This document shows, piece by piece, positions 48,061-60,697 of a stretch of 64,000 nt of DNA. Made by a program: the position numbers and the translations under genes. The notes under the pieces are model-generated. The model made no database searches. It was not told the DNA's origin and saw only the letters and a list, made by a program, of their open reading frames with translations. This DNA is from Zygnema cylindricum (taxonomy: Eukaryota; Streptophyta; Zygnematophyceae; Zygnematales; Zygnemataceae): assembly GCA_037447655.1 (NCBI GenBank), contig JBBHKE010000735.1, positions 1 to 64,000 on the forward strand, given 5' to 3'. The stretch's first letter is position 1; every line of letters begins with the position of its first letter.

Positions 48061-49989
48061 TTTGAGAATGAATGCTACCTTGAACCTGTATATACACAAA
48101 TGAAAAATAATCGCATAAAATATCAGGACAGTTAGCTAAAAAACCCGCAGGTAGAATAATCTAATGCTGAGAAGCAGATGCAACAAACACCAAAGATATC
48201 GAAGGCCAGAACATACAGTAATTTATTACGATATTAATGCATAAGAAAGTAATTCGTTCACAATATTTACATGAAAAACAGTACGACAAAAAAATATCAT
48301 AGTATCTCACAACTATAAAAATTACAAATTCTGAAAATGACAAATTCTTTCCTAGCACCAATAATTCAACAAAAAGAGCTTACGACAGATGTGGAAGTTA
48401 AACGAACAAGGTCCAAAAACCACTTCCAATCAAGCAATAATATAAATCTAAGCAGTAAAATTCATCTCAAATAGATCTCCAAGGCAAATCATCACCTTCT
48501 CAGCAATTCTCCACAGGCAGAGCCGAATTTGATACACTCAGCCAAAGCAGAAATTGGTCTTCTAACTTCCCCTCCAAATTTATCCTCCAGGATCAGTACG
48601 GTAGACAAAATTGAAAGTCTCGTTTTCGTAGTCCACAGAAAGTACGGTAAACAAATCCTGTGTAACTAACCGTACAAAACCCTGTCAACTGTCGTACAGC
48701 TGTTTCGCACTTTTAGAAAGGGGCTGATATTTTATGTTTGTACGGTAAATTTCTATGTGCATTTTTTACCGTCAGATTCTGGTCCTTAAACCATATCGCA
48801 ACACCATTGCCTGCGTGGACGACGCCTATGGATTTTGGACAGAGTCGGTTTTGCAAAATTATGGTACGGTACAAGCAGTGTACTTATTTTAGTACCTTTG
48901 GCTTCCTAGATCAACGGTCAACTAAAAAATTATGTAGAACCCAGTTAATCCATTCATATGTGAACACGTGGTTAGCATCACAACAATTGAACTGCTTGAC
49001 GTTTGAAGTTTCGAAGAGTCTGTTTCACGCTCAAGGATTTAGTAGTTTAACAGGCCGTAAACCTGTTATATGCAGCTAAATCACCATAGACAACGAGCTT
49101 GAACAGTTTAATCACATCAAATGACATCTTTGACACTTTGCCTGTAAATCATTCTTATCTATTCTAATTAAAAATTAATTTTTCTAACGGGCTACCAGCG
49201 GCCACAGAAGTCCAACTTCACGACGGAACTGTATCACATAGAACACGTGAAGCGTTACATTAGATCCGTGAACATCAAGCAACCTAGCGTGGATAACATT
49301 TCCCCTACACTCCCCATACTGAAGATTCTGGCTCGGAACGCCTTACCTCGAATTACACGCCCTCAGCACACTCCACGTGGACACGGCAAATGTTTTAGTT
49401 TTTTATGGGTTCGTCTTTTGTATGCTTAGGGTTCTTAGGGTTTTTTATATGAAAAAAGTTTGAACCAATTAAAAACGTTTGGCGCAAAAGGAGATACGTT
49501 CTTCAGGCTGTTTCAAAGTTTCGTATATCCTAGGTTTTTTTTCAGGTTCTTAGGGATTTTCCGGGCAGGTTTAGGGAAATTCCTTTTTTCTTTAATGATA
49601 TTTTTTGTCCAATTGATGAATTTGTCGCGCGGAGGTGAATCTCCCAGAATCTCCGCACGTGGGAAAACTGTGTCGCGCACACACGAAAAGCGTCTCCGGT
49701 CTTTACGAGTCAAAATTTTGAATCTGCCAAAGGTCCTCTTAACATCAAGTTAAAAGGAACCGTTTTGATCTCTTTTCGTGGAAATTGACACGTAGCATTT
49801 CTGAAAACGATTTGAGTGAATCTGGACGGTTTTAAGGCTGTTGACGTTAGCGGCAGACGTCACATCTCGTCAAAAGGTGATCACATCCACGGAGGATCTG
49901 AGCGGCGTCGGTTCTCTTTCATTGAAAAGGATAGCGTGTACCGTCAGCAAAAATGGAATCTAATCGCGAACTGTTACGACGTACAACAT
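48061..49989. other. Upstream region of the cysteine protease, no other gene seen
   Basis: No supported coding region. The first few hundred bases should hold the 5' UTR and promoter, possibly with a leader intron, but I cannot place them. Beyond about 48.6 kb the sequence resembles the repeat-rich spacers elsewhere (CGTACGGTAC words). Confidence 0.4.
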
Positions 49990-50184
49990 GTATAAAATCG
50001 CACGAAACGAAATAAATATCGTACAAAGTAAAATAGCGTATCCGCGTATAAATATCGATGAAACTATAATGACGCGTCGTCACGCGCGACCAAATGAAGC
50101 CACGCTATTTACGAATAGATATTTATACGCGGGTACGCTATTTTATTCTGTACGAAGTTTATTTCGTTTCGTGCGATTTTATAC
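49990..50184. repeat. Long inverted repeat (67-bp arms, 61-bp loop)
   Basis: The left arm 49990-50056 (GTATAAAATCGCACGAAACG...) and the right arm 50118-50184 (...CGTTTCGTGCGATTTTATAC) are reverse complements with only about five mismatches. A transcript would form a near-perfect hairpin. The short plus-strand frame across it has no known domain. Confidence 0.93.
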
Positions 50185-50574
50185 TTTTTGCGGCTAAGAG
50201 CGTTGTTCCATTAGGCGCTCTCTGTAAACGTCAAAAATTCGTTTACTGAGGCGATCGTTCCATTGTGTCGGGTCAGTAACCGACATTTGTTTTGCGTGGC
50301 ACATTTTGGTTTTGTTACAGTAAACCTGCGCCGGCCGTGTGAATTGTTTTATTTTTTATGACGGTCGACGTTCGCAAGCGCGACACTTTATTAACCGCCG
50401 TTACAATATTTCGCCAGTCAAATTTGTTCGACGGGTTGACCGTCAAATCTGAGATCAAAGGTACGTAGCCTGCACGAAACTGTACTTCAAATGTACAATT
50501 TCTGACAACTACCTGCGCTCAGCAAAAAACGTCTCTGCGATTAGCAATTCCCTTTAATGTTTATACGAAATCTA

Positions 50575-50945
50575 ATAGTGCTTAATTTAATGGAAGGAGA
50601 CGTGGCAGATCGTAGTCCACTTGCATGAATAGTGTATCTAACACTATTTTATGATTTTCGGCTTCAAAAAAGTAGCGACTGAATTGGTGTTATTAACTCT
50701 AATAACGATGGGAGTGTAGTGAGGACATTGGACAGTTACACCGCCAATCGTCATTAGCGTCAACTATTTTATTAGTGTTTAAACGAAATTAGAGTAGTAA
50801 TACTAATTAACTCCAAGGAGACGTGGCAGATTGTAATCCATTCCCTCCAGTAGTATTGTCGACACTATTATTTTATGACTTTCGGCCAAAAAACCTCGTG
50901 ACGAATAAAGTGCTATTAACTCTAATAACGATAGGCAGGTAATAT
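50575..50945. repeat. Two related T-type end fragments in tandem
   Basis: Segments 50575-50720 and 50800-50945 share GGAGACGTGGCAGATyGTA, ACACTATT..TTTATGA, TTTCGGC and an end TTAACTCTAATAACGATxGG. Between them lies TACACCGCCAATCGTCATTAG, a left end of the T1 type at 50736. They look like short members of the TIR family at 10.6-15.9 kb. Confidence 0.6.
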
Positions 50946-51854
50946 TCCCTATTCCAATTCCCTATTTCTTTACACTTAGAGCTATTCACAGTGTGCTCAA
51001 AATCTCTGTTTTACTGCAATCTTGTTAACTTTAAACTCCTATCGAAGATTTTCCTGGTAGTAATGAACTAAAGATTTGACTGAATTAAAAGGTGCACATT
51101 ATTCTTATGAAGCAAAAAGAAGTCGTAGGAAAACTTTTGCTCTGCAACACAAATATACATGGAAAGTACAAAAATCATTCTTCTTTTTATTTTACTGCTG
51201 ATGGTCAAGGACAGGACCCTTGAAACTTAAATGTTCACCAAGAACAAAGGCCAATCGTCAATCTCAACAACAGAACAGGATACTACAGCTATACATGGAA
51301 AAAACCCAAAAAAGTAAATAAGAGCAAAATAACTTGATAGATTAGTGAAGCCGGTAGCAATTTTGTACAGGCTTTAAAAAAGTACACATAGAAGGGCACA
51401 AATAACCAACCTAATGTAAGAACAGAAGTACACTCTTCCTAAAATCTTCTCAGTTAAGACTTAGGCAACAACTTTCTGCCATGGAAAGTACCAGCAACTC
51501 CACAAGTTTTTTTTTTTCTTGCAGAGAGCTCACTATACTTGCCTCATTACTCAACTATCCGTTTGACAAAACTACCTTTCACTCGCAAGTTTCTACTACA
51601 CCACAATACAATGTTGTTGACATGGATTTCTCAACGATGCAAAAGCAACTTTCCACCACTAAATTTTAGGAACGACACCCTGTCAGAGACAAACTTAAAA
51701 TACCAAAAACTTGTTTGGAAAGTGGACTATTGATCCTAGCCTTTGAGTTCTGCCCCTCCGTCTCCCAATCATTTTGCCAATTTCGGGCACGTCCAGCATC
51801 GAAAATTCAACATAACACACTACAAAAACTATTTTAGCTCGTTACGAACCTATT
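50946..51854. other. Spacer downstream of the dehydrogenase gene
   Basis: No gene supported. It should contain the 3' UTR of the gene ending at 51855. Confidence 0.4.
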
Positions 51855-53615
51855 TTAGCTTGTAACAGGCGTGAGAAGTGGCGCCCCTGAAAAATGTGCC
51901 TTCAAATTTGCAACTGTGAGATTTGCCATATCTGCTCGCGTCTCCTCTGTTCCACTCCCCACATGTGGGAGAAGAACCACCTGTGGTAAACTCAAAAGCT
52001 CCTCCGGAACATTCGGCTCATCCTCAAATACGTCCAAACCTGCCCCTCCTAACCTTTTCTCTAACAACGCCTTCACCATTTCTTTCTCGTCAACAACGGC
52101 TCCACGTGCGATATTTACTAGGACGCCCTCAGGACCAAGAGCCTCCATAACATCTCGGTTCACAATGCGAAAAGTCTCGGGAGTGGAGGGACACGCGGCC
52201 ACGAGAAAATCACAGTTCTGAGCAAGTTCAACCACACTCGAAAAGTATTGATAAGGCAGGTCTGATTTTTTCGAGCGGCTCTGGTACGATATTTTGCAGC
52301 CAAAAGCCTCGGCTCTCTTAGCAATGGCAGATCCGATTCTCCCCATACCAATCACACCGACTCGTTTGCCAGACATCTGTTACCACTCCACACCTCCCCA
52401 TGAAAAACAATCTCAACACAGTTTCTGGACTCCAAATCCCTCCATGAAACACAATCGTAACATAATGTCTAGTTTCTAGGCTCCAATCCTCCCCATGAAA
52501 CACAATCTCAACATAGTTTTTTAGGCCTTCAAACTGAACAGCCTCACGAAAACAACTATCGCTGGTTGCCCGAACATTAGGCGTTAAGGATGATTAGTAC
52601 AAAGTGGAGGAAATGGTTAATGAGAGGTTGGATAAGTCACGTCTACAGTTCCATTGTAACACAAAAAATTGGGAAAAAAAAAACAAAAAATGCAAAACAA
52701 GTATGCCTCCAACAAAAAAGCCACTTCACTCCTACGAACAGTGCATCACCTCTCACAAACACCCTTGTATGAAATAAGCAAAAGTGTAACTACATGTTCT
52801 TCCTCACTCTCATGCAAATACTAAAAGCAAACATGGCTGTGCAATTTGACTAACCTTTCTTGTGAGGGGCATCATTCCATGAATGGGCCATTGTTTCTCT
52901 CGGACATAACGATCAGCCTCACAGATTCTCCGTGATACAGAAAGCATGAGGGCAAGGGCTAAATCGGCCACATCATCGGTGAGAACGTCAGGAGTATTCG
53001 TAACAGCCACTCCCAGTTCTTGTGCCTTAGATACCTCTGTAAAATGACGTACAAATTCTCCAATTCACTTTGTTGATAAATGAACATGGCAGCAACGTGT
53101 GTATAAAAGAATCCTATCCAGTAAAAGCTGTCGCTTGCACAAAGGCACCATAGCTAATGATGCTATGTCACATGCCTTCAAAGTGAAGCATAATCTGATC
53201 CAATCTTCATTCAGCGAAAGGCTCCAAAAACAAAGACTGAAAGAGTCCGTAGTTTAAAAAAAAATTAATGAAAAAGAAGGGTTGTTGCAAAGAAACTCAC
53301 AAACCATAAAATAGGAATAAACAAAACCAAATAGAGGCACTTGTCCCAAGGCATACAGGCAAGCAGCTCACCAATTTTATCTGTACCAACTCCAAAGCAG
53401 CTGATGATTTCCAGAGCAGGAAGTTTATCAAACAGACGCGATGGAAATCCTACAAAGCTGCTTGTTGCAACGCCACGAATGGCGGAGCCAACTTTCTCAA
53501 AGACTTCAGATTCATTTGATTCCCCAACAAGCTTGTGAATTGTCGCAAATTCAGCCAATTCTGCTTCAAGCTTTGGAAGCTGCTTGCCATACACCAAAAT
53601 GTCCGGTTTGGCCAT
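51855..53615 (-). CDS. D-isomer 2-hydroxyacid dehydrogenase, hydroxypyruvate/glyoxylate reductase-like (HPR2/HPR3 type), 315 aa
   Basis: Exons 53615-53372, 53036-52855 and 52376-51855, all GT..AG and in phase. Expected reaction: reduction of hydroxypyruvate or glyoxylate with NAD(P)H, the cytosolic side route of photorespiration. The N-terminal substrate-binding half has [20 protein letters not shown] and [20 protein letters not shown]. The Rossmann motif GVIGMGRIG is followed by SYQSRSKK; basic residues at that place suggest NADPH preference. Catalytic residues are visible: Arg in [10 protein letters not shown], Glu in [10 protein letters not shown], His in [13 protein letters not shown]. 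The protein ends ...LLTPVTS with no peroxisomal signal, which fits the cytosolic HPR2 type rather than peroxisomal HPR1. I chose the ATG of [11 protein letters not shown]; the upstream in-frame codon that could start is GTG. Length matches HPR2 (about 313 aa). Confidence 0.9.
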
Positions 53616-56423
53616 TCCTCTAATAGATGAACTTGAAAACACTGCAATCCCACCTTAAGCTGTCATGAAAACAAAGTACTTCGAAACACTGTACGAATGG
53701 TATGGTGACAGTGATGAAAGCAAACCGAAAAAGCAAAATTCGGTAACGAAAGGCAAACCGAAAAGCAAAAAAATGGTTTTCTCGTGTAAATAGCAGAGCA
53801 TGCCATAAAAAAAAATGATAGTGCAGTTGGCAGCAGGAAGAAGAAGGAAAAACATAATGAAAGAACTAAACCAGACTAACTATCATGCACCACTAAATAA
53901 ACTCACAGTCTACAGCTAGTGCGCAAGACATGACAATGTCCAAGGCAAAGAAACATCATGGAACTTGCCATGAATTGAATTGGGGAATAAAAAAGATACA
54001 GATCGAAGAATAAAAGAATGACAAATAATTGCATGGATATGTGTATGAATGTTTGCTGCAATGCAATCATTTCAATCAAAAAAAAATTGAGAACAACCTA
54101 AAATTGCACTTCTCATGCAGTTAGCACCATGATTTGAAACCGGAAAAAAAAACACTTTGGGAAAAATTGACTGTCCTATAGTATCACTTAGCATCATGAA
54201 GAACACTAGAGAATGTCAAAATTTACGGTAAAAGCACATCCATTGACTACTGTCATGATAAAAATGAATGTATTACTCCAACTAAAAATATGCTGAACAT
54301 AAAAAAGACATAATAATGAACTCAGTTCTCTTCCCTTTTCCCCTCTCTAGTATCCTATATAATGAAGCCCCCCTGTTCTTTTACAAAACCTTATGTCCAT
54401 CAGTTATTATTTTCTCTTTAAGCTTGATTCTGCCATTTCCATGTCTCTCTCAGCTAAACTAACATTGTCCAATTTACTAATGAGCATCCCTATCCTTGGT
54501 TTATCTGCAATTTTATCTGTAAGAAAACAAAAGTCTTCGAGCAGTATTTCAAATAACATTTGTAAGAAAAAAGTAGTAAAGTAACTTCGTTTACTGACAC
54601 ATTCTTCTTGGTTTAACTGCAACTTAAACCAAAAAAAGTGAAAGTTTTCGAGTAATATTTCGTTAACATTTATAAGTAAAAAGGAATAAAGTGATCAAGT
54701 CGTTATACTGACAGATTCTCTTAGCTGCAGTTTTATCTCCAAATAAATACAGCTTTTCGAATACTATTTCAAATAAAATTCAAAAAATAAAGTAATAAAG
54801 TGATTTCATTTACTAACAGATTCCTCAAGCAAGATATCACTCACCAAGATGAGCGTAGCTTCTAGGCCGAGAATTTTTCTGAAACCATTCTTGTTGAACT
54901 GAACTAAAAGAGCAAAATGGCAACCACGACTTAGTCAAGCATTTGGAAGAGGCCAAGCGAGAAATGAGAGCCCAAGAATTGCCAAGTGGCGAAGCGAAAG
55001 GCATCCGGACAGTACCGAGCCCCTATTCCTTCAAATCTTCGACAGGGAGAAAGACGATTTCTGTACCTGTCCTTTCACGCTGTGACGTGATTGGCTGGAC
55101 GTATTCATAGCAATGTTCTGAAGTGAGGAGAATCAGTGCTCGTACTATAAATGATTCGTGCGTAATATAGGCGAATTTAAAGTGTTTAAGAATTTGGAGT
55201 GTGACTTTTTAGATTTTTGCCAGTAAATTTCCAGTAAAAACACAGGAGTTGTGGACTCATTTTTTGCACTTTAAAACTATGAGTCACATGGTGCTCAATA
55301 ATGAATGCATGCCAGCATCACGACTTTCCGTACCATTGGGAGTTGAAAGTTGCGCAACGAGCTCTATTGTATTTTATTTCTCGAGCAATAATCAGTACGT
55401 AGAACTGCTTATTACGCACGTGTAGAGGAAGGTATCAAATATGACTCTGTCATTTCTCAAGCTTTACAGGACCTTAAAATAATAAGCAACATTCCATAAC
55501 AGAATCCATTAACGGTCTATTGAATTGTTGATCCATTAGACTGTCATTTAAAATTGCTTTAGCTTCCTACAAGAAATGACTTCATGATGATGACAATGCA
55601 TGCCCGCCGGGTACAATACAATGTCACACGGATCATAACAACTATAGCAATTAATGATGTCACAGAGCATACTCTCCTTTGTGATTCAACACAATTGGCT
55701 ACAAGAAGATAAGTTCTCGTGATGGCTATAATTTCAGCTGATTTTTACGAAAAGAGTTAGAAGCTTTTGCAAAATTACAGTGCTCATTATGGTTTTTGTA
55801 ATATGGATAAACCTTCATAGACAAAAAGACATCCTCTAGAAAAAACATTTACAGCCAACAAAAAATACTTCCACAGATTATTATTCTTAACAATCCCACT
55901 CATCAGAATCTGTTACATCCATGCAGGTGCCTAACTTGAAGACTATAGTGCAGGCATCAATAGCCATTATTAAGATTGACCAGCATGACCATCTTTTATA
56001 AGGAACTTACAAAAACATCAAACATCATTTAAGCCCTCAAACCACTATCCCTTGCACAATTTATCCTTTTCTGAAAGTAAGATCAAAACAAAATTACAAA
56101 ACACTTACAAAAAACGGCTGTAACACCACTTGTTGAAAAACAACGCAAAAATCATGTACATTTTTCTTTTATTTAGAACACTTCACTTGATGAAATTACA
56201 ATTCACTCGCTGCCAAAAGTCGTATAATCAAGCTACTACTTTCACTACTCTAACTCTGCAATACGTCCTTTCCATCTAATTTACCTCCCACCACCAACTC
56301 TTTCCATTGTTTCTAGACATCACCATACCCTTGTTCACATCTAATATAATACAAATTTTTCAAGACATCCCCATAGTCTTGCTCAAACCTAATATTATAC
56401 AAACAATCTAAACCACGTGAGCT
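53616..56423. other. Intergenic with a degenerate tandem repeat
   Basis: No gene supported. It begins with the 5' flank of the dehydrogenase gene. A degenerate tandem repeat lies at 54500-54834. The last part before 56424 should hold the 3' UTR of the SDR gene. Confidence 0.45.
54500..54834. repeat. Degenerate tandem repeat, about 110-bp unit, 3 copies
   Basis: Three successive units share the order TGCA(A/G)TTTTATCT or its variant, AGTxTTCGAGTAxTATTTC, AACATTTxTAAG, AATAAAGTGAT and TACTGACAGATTC. Copies are well diverged and AT-rich. Confidence 0.7.
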
Positions 56424-59400
56424 TTACATACCAACATTGTTTGCCTCAACAGTATCGGGCTCTGTAGCTGGTTTATCATATGCCCATTTATGAGCACCAA
56501 GGGCTTCTACAAGCCCCTTAGAAGGTGCTGGTTTGCCAGGGCTCCATGGCAGTAATACAGCACCGAAGCTCCAATCAAGAACTTCCCAAGCGAAAATACG
56601 AAGTAATAAGATAGCCCCAACCCACATAGGGACAATTAAGTAGTCGTCTCCTCGACAGGCTGCGTTAACCATACTTTTCGCACATGAGAGTGGAGTCAAC
56701 ATGGGAAACGGCCCAACCAATTCCTGGATAAAGACGCAAACAAAAAGGATGAGTAAAGGATAAAAGATGGTAAGCAATTTTATATATGAGTGCATCTAAT
56801 AAGACAAAGACATTCTGAAACATAAATTCAATACAAGAAAGAAGGATGAATGAAGGATACTTCACAGACAAAATTATAAGCGATAAGAACACACGTTCGT
56901 CGACATTACACCTCAACTAAGGTCTTAAGTAAACAATTGTTTAGGCAATCCATATACTAAAATAAATAGTTTGTACGGAAAAAACAGAAAAAAAGAGAAG
57001 TGGGTATGGAGGAACAGGAAGAAACTGACATCACGACGGTCGGAGTCAACACTCATTTCACCCGTTTCACTTAAAAACTTTCCGCTGGTAAGTTCGGATG
57101 CAACCACACCGGGAAATACGAGAGTGATACCCACACTATTTCCGATTTCACTTCGTAAAGTATCGAAAAAATGCACCTCTGCGTACTTTGATGCCTGCAA
57201 CAAAACAAGAGAAAAGAGAGAGAGGGAGAGGGAGAGGGGGAGAGGGAGAGAAGGAGAGAGGGACAGGGAGAGAGAGGGAGAGAGGGAGCAAGGGAGAGAG
57301 GGAGGGAAAGGGAGCGAGGAAGAGAGGGAGAGTGAAGGAGGGAGAGGGAGGGGGAGGGGAGGGGGAGGGAGGGAGAGAGACCTCTCTGTTAACATGGAAA
57401 GCCTAAATCAAAGGGTAATCACACGAAGATGTTTACCCTCATGGTGAGGATGAACCGTACAGTTTAATGAGTAGACCGTACGTACGGTATTAAAAAAACT
57501 GTGAAAATTGTGCGATTTACCCTCAAAACGAGGGTAATACTTCGATAGTGTAATAGCCTATGAGACATACCTTCAGTGCCAAAATATGACACAAATTAAA
57601 TACTGCTGTAGACTAGGATAGGAAACAACGAAGGAAAATAAACCGAACAAAAAACCAGCAGCATTTTCTTTAGAAGTTATACAAACATGTTTCAGATATG
57701 TGCGAGATTTTCAGGGATAGACGATAATACATCCATACATCGATACAGAATAAGGTTTTCTCGCGAGTTAAAACTCCTTCGAGTTAAAGTCTTCTATTCT
57801 TAACTCAAGGTAGCATGTTCAGTGCAGTTACATTGTATATGCTGAATCGAGGAATGTGGATGTAAGCGCCGCTCGAGGCTGTGACTAAAATATGTCCATT
57901 AACTTTCCGTAAATGCTCCAAAGCCGATAAAGTTGGCAAAACATAACCCAATAGGTTGACATCCTGTAACCACACTCCCACAAATTCACAGCCATCAATT
58001 AGATCTGTTTGTCAATTCTAATACCAGTCTACTCTCAGGTTCAAGAACCCAACTCAACGCTTAATGCTTATTCTAAACGTGCCATAGGTTCCAAAGCACG
58101 AATCATGAAGCTATTTGAAGAGATATGGGAGAGAAAAAGAGAATATCGAGGGAGCAAGGAAGAGACAAGTGGAGAGAGAAGAGAGAAGAGAAAGACTGCG
58201 GGAAAAAAAGAGGTGGTGTAAATAATAGCTTAGTTTTACTGGGTTCATCAACTTCTCCACCTTTCCTGATTGCAAACAGTCCCACTTTCCATTCTGACTG
58301 CATGTACTAAAATGAAAAATGTCTCCTTCAAGTTATCCTTAAAAAACAACAACATAATAAACTAAGAAAAAAGAGAAATTAAGAAAAATTGACCCTTTAA
58401 CGGCTGAGACAGACACAGACCTTTCAAACACCATTCCTAAACTTTAATCCAGTTGATTGGAGATATGCAACGTGCCACCATTAAGTACAAGAACAACAGC
58501 AAAAAAAAAAAAATGAGCTTACCACTATGGGTTTGATTGCGTCGAGAGTTTGTGCATCGTTAAATAAAAAAGCTGGAGCGATACTTGCGTTCAATACCAG
58601 CACATCAACTGCGCTTCAACCCCACTTCGGTTCAGTTCTCAACCAACTGTTGAAAAAGGAGTTTACATTATTTTCTGAAGATTAACAACCATGTCGACAT
58701 CATAATTTATTAGCTTCATATGATAGTGTCAATAAACTTTCATCAAATTCAGACTATGCACGACCTACTCAATTACTGTAACTGACCAGACATCTTTGCC
58801 ACTAGTAGCAAACCAAAGACCACCTTCACACTTTTTTGCAACTGCTCTTTTGAAAGCCAGTCCCCGAGACAAAGTCTACACTCGTTCCAATAAACAATCA
58901 TCTGACATACTTTAAAAAGGCAGAGGAACATATGTTTAGAGTCGTAGCGTCCCTCTATGTGCAATATTTCAATGACCTTTCTTCAACTTCCCTGTCACGT
59001 TCCTAATTTCATTTCCATAATTTCAGAGACTTGTACAGTATCCGTCAAGATCAGTGCGATGCCATCCGTCCATTGTCCAAACTTATCAATCGCTTTAGTA
59101 ACTTCATTTCGATAACTTCAGTGACTTGTGCAATATCATTCGTGACAAATGTGATGGCATGTATCCTTACGTCGTCCAAAATTAGCAATCGTCTCGTTGA
59201 CCATGCGATGTGAATCTTCCTCTTTTACTACATCTGCCGGACACACTTGTACAGCAGCCGCTCCAAGCTTATAGCACTTCTCTGCTATGGACGTTAGTTT
59301 CCCTTCTCGTCGAGCCACCAGCACGAGTCGGGACCCTCGTCTCGCAAATTCATAGGCCAACTCCTGGCAGTTTAAGCATCCATCAATTGTAAAATTAAAA

Positions 59401-60697
59401 GGAAGTAGTGAAAGGAACATAGGATAAATACAACATTGAACTGACTAAATCCTGTCAGTTTTATGCATCCATCAATCATAAAAAAAAATTTGAGTACTGA
59501 AAAGAAAGTCCATGCATTCATTAATCTTTTTATTACAATAAAGTAATGAAAGGAAGGCTATGCGTCCATCAATTGTAAAATCAAAGTAAAGTATGGAAAG
59601 AAAAGTTTGTGCATCCACCAACAGTGAATTAAATGAAGTATTGAAAGGAACACAAGATTAATACAACATGGTACCGACTCAACTCAAATTGGTTTGTCAT
59701 GAAATGCTTGGCATGAAGACCTTTGGCTTAAAATTAAAGGTAAGGCCAGTGAACAAGTGTGACCAAAAGGGGAAAAAATATAACGAGAGATATTTGACAC
59801 CCAATTGAAAAAAACAAAAATTAACAAAAATGAAACTAAGTGGATAAAAAAGGGCAAACATTGAAATGCACCAACTGCTGCTGGAAAGAAAGAGTTTGAG
59901 CCGTGTGTCCGAGAAATGCCAATACGTTTTGAAAATAGAAAAAGGATTAAAAGTGAAAATTCATTTCAATCCTACATTGTGGACAATATTGATACTTGTA
60001 TGCAAAAATGTCCAGGAAGTTCTCGTGTTCGTGTCTCCCATTACCTAGTTAACTTAAAAGAAGCATAGTAACCTTAAAAAAATGGGGTATCTTTAAGATA
60101 TAGAACTTTAGTTTAAAAAAAAAAAATTGGTTCGCATAAAAGGTTTTGAAATATAATATGACAAAGGTAGTGAAAAATCTTCTGACTTAATAAAGTAGCA
60201 ATATTTGGACTAACGCTTGGTGCTCAATCCACCTTTCCTGTACCATTATTTTTAAATATTAGGTCAAGCGAATGCAAAATGAAGCATATATCTGCTTTCT
60301 ATAGAGTTGACAATGTTCATTAAAACGAAAAAAAAATATTTTAAACGTTTTAAGTGTTTTTCTGTCCTTTTCCCGAAAAACTTTGTAGGAAGGATGTTGC
60401 CCTGCTTACAATTTCAGGATATATGCAAGCTATGAACACATATTGCTGCGACCACATGCATTCAGTAAGTTTCCTAATTACAAAGGCCAATTAAAAGTGA
60501 CAAACCTCTCCAATACCGGATGAGGCTCCAGTAATGAGAACTACTTTCCCTCGAGCACTCCAATGGTAAAGTCTCAGGATTCTCTTCATAAAGAAACTCC
60601 AAATCCACGTGGCAGGAGCCAGGATGAGGAGAGCCGATAGAGCAATCGGAGGAAAGACAATGTCGAGGAATCGATTCATCAGCCACGAAGCCGCCAT
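56424..60697 (-). CDS. Short-chain dehydrogenase/reductase, 11-beta-HSD/steroleosin-like, 6 exons, 355 aa
   Basis: Exons 60697-60506, 59363-59171, 58608-58523, 57963-57832, 57194-57030 and 56723-56424; all junctions GT..AG and phases agree. Residues 1-38 are a hydrophobic anchor with prolines (FPPIALSALLILAPATW), reminiscent of the oil-body or ER anchor of steroleosins. SDR signatures: cofactor motif TGASSGIGE (residues 56-64), ARREGKL after the second strand (NADP(H)-type), LNAS in place of NNAG, catalytic Ser in VTASSGAY, and Tyr/Lys in YNASK, split between exons 4 and 5. After the core come SDRRDELVGPFPML, CAKSMVNAACRGDDYLIVP and a second hydrophobic stretch (VGAILLLRIFAWEVLDW). Substrate unknown; hydroxysteroid or sterol-like oxidoreductase by family. 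Length agrees with Arabidopsis HSD proteins (about 350 aa). Confidence 0.88.
57200..57385. repeat. Purine tract on plus = polypyrimidine tract at a 3' splice site
   Basis: About 185 bases of GAGAGGGA-type purines on the plus strand. On the coding (minus) strand this is CTCTCCCT pyrimidine sequence in intron 4 of the SDR gene, ending only a few bases before the acceptor of exon 5 (...TTGTTGCAG, exon from 57194). Confidence 0.9.

Noticed and set aside
49988-50197. A small gene over the 67-bp inverted repeat
   Set aside because: The frame simply crosses both arms and the loop; the hairpin explains the sequence better than coding.
57197-57395. Ser/Leu/Pro-rich and Arg/Glu-rich frames at the purine tract
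   Set aside because: Composition artefacts; the region is an intron of the SDR gene.
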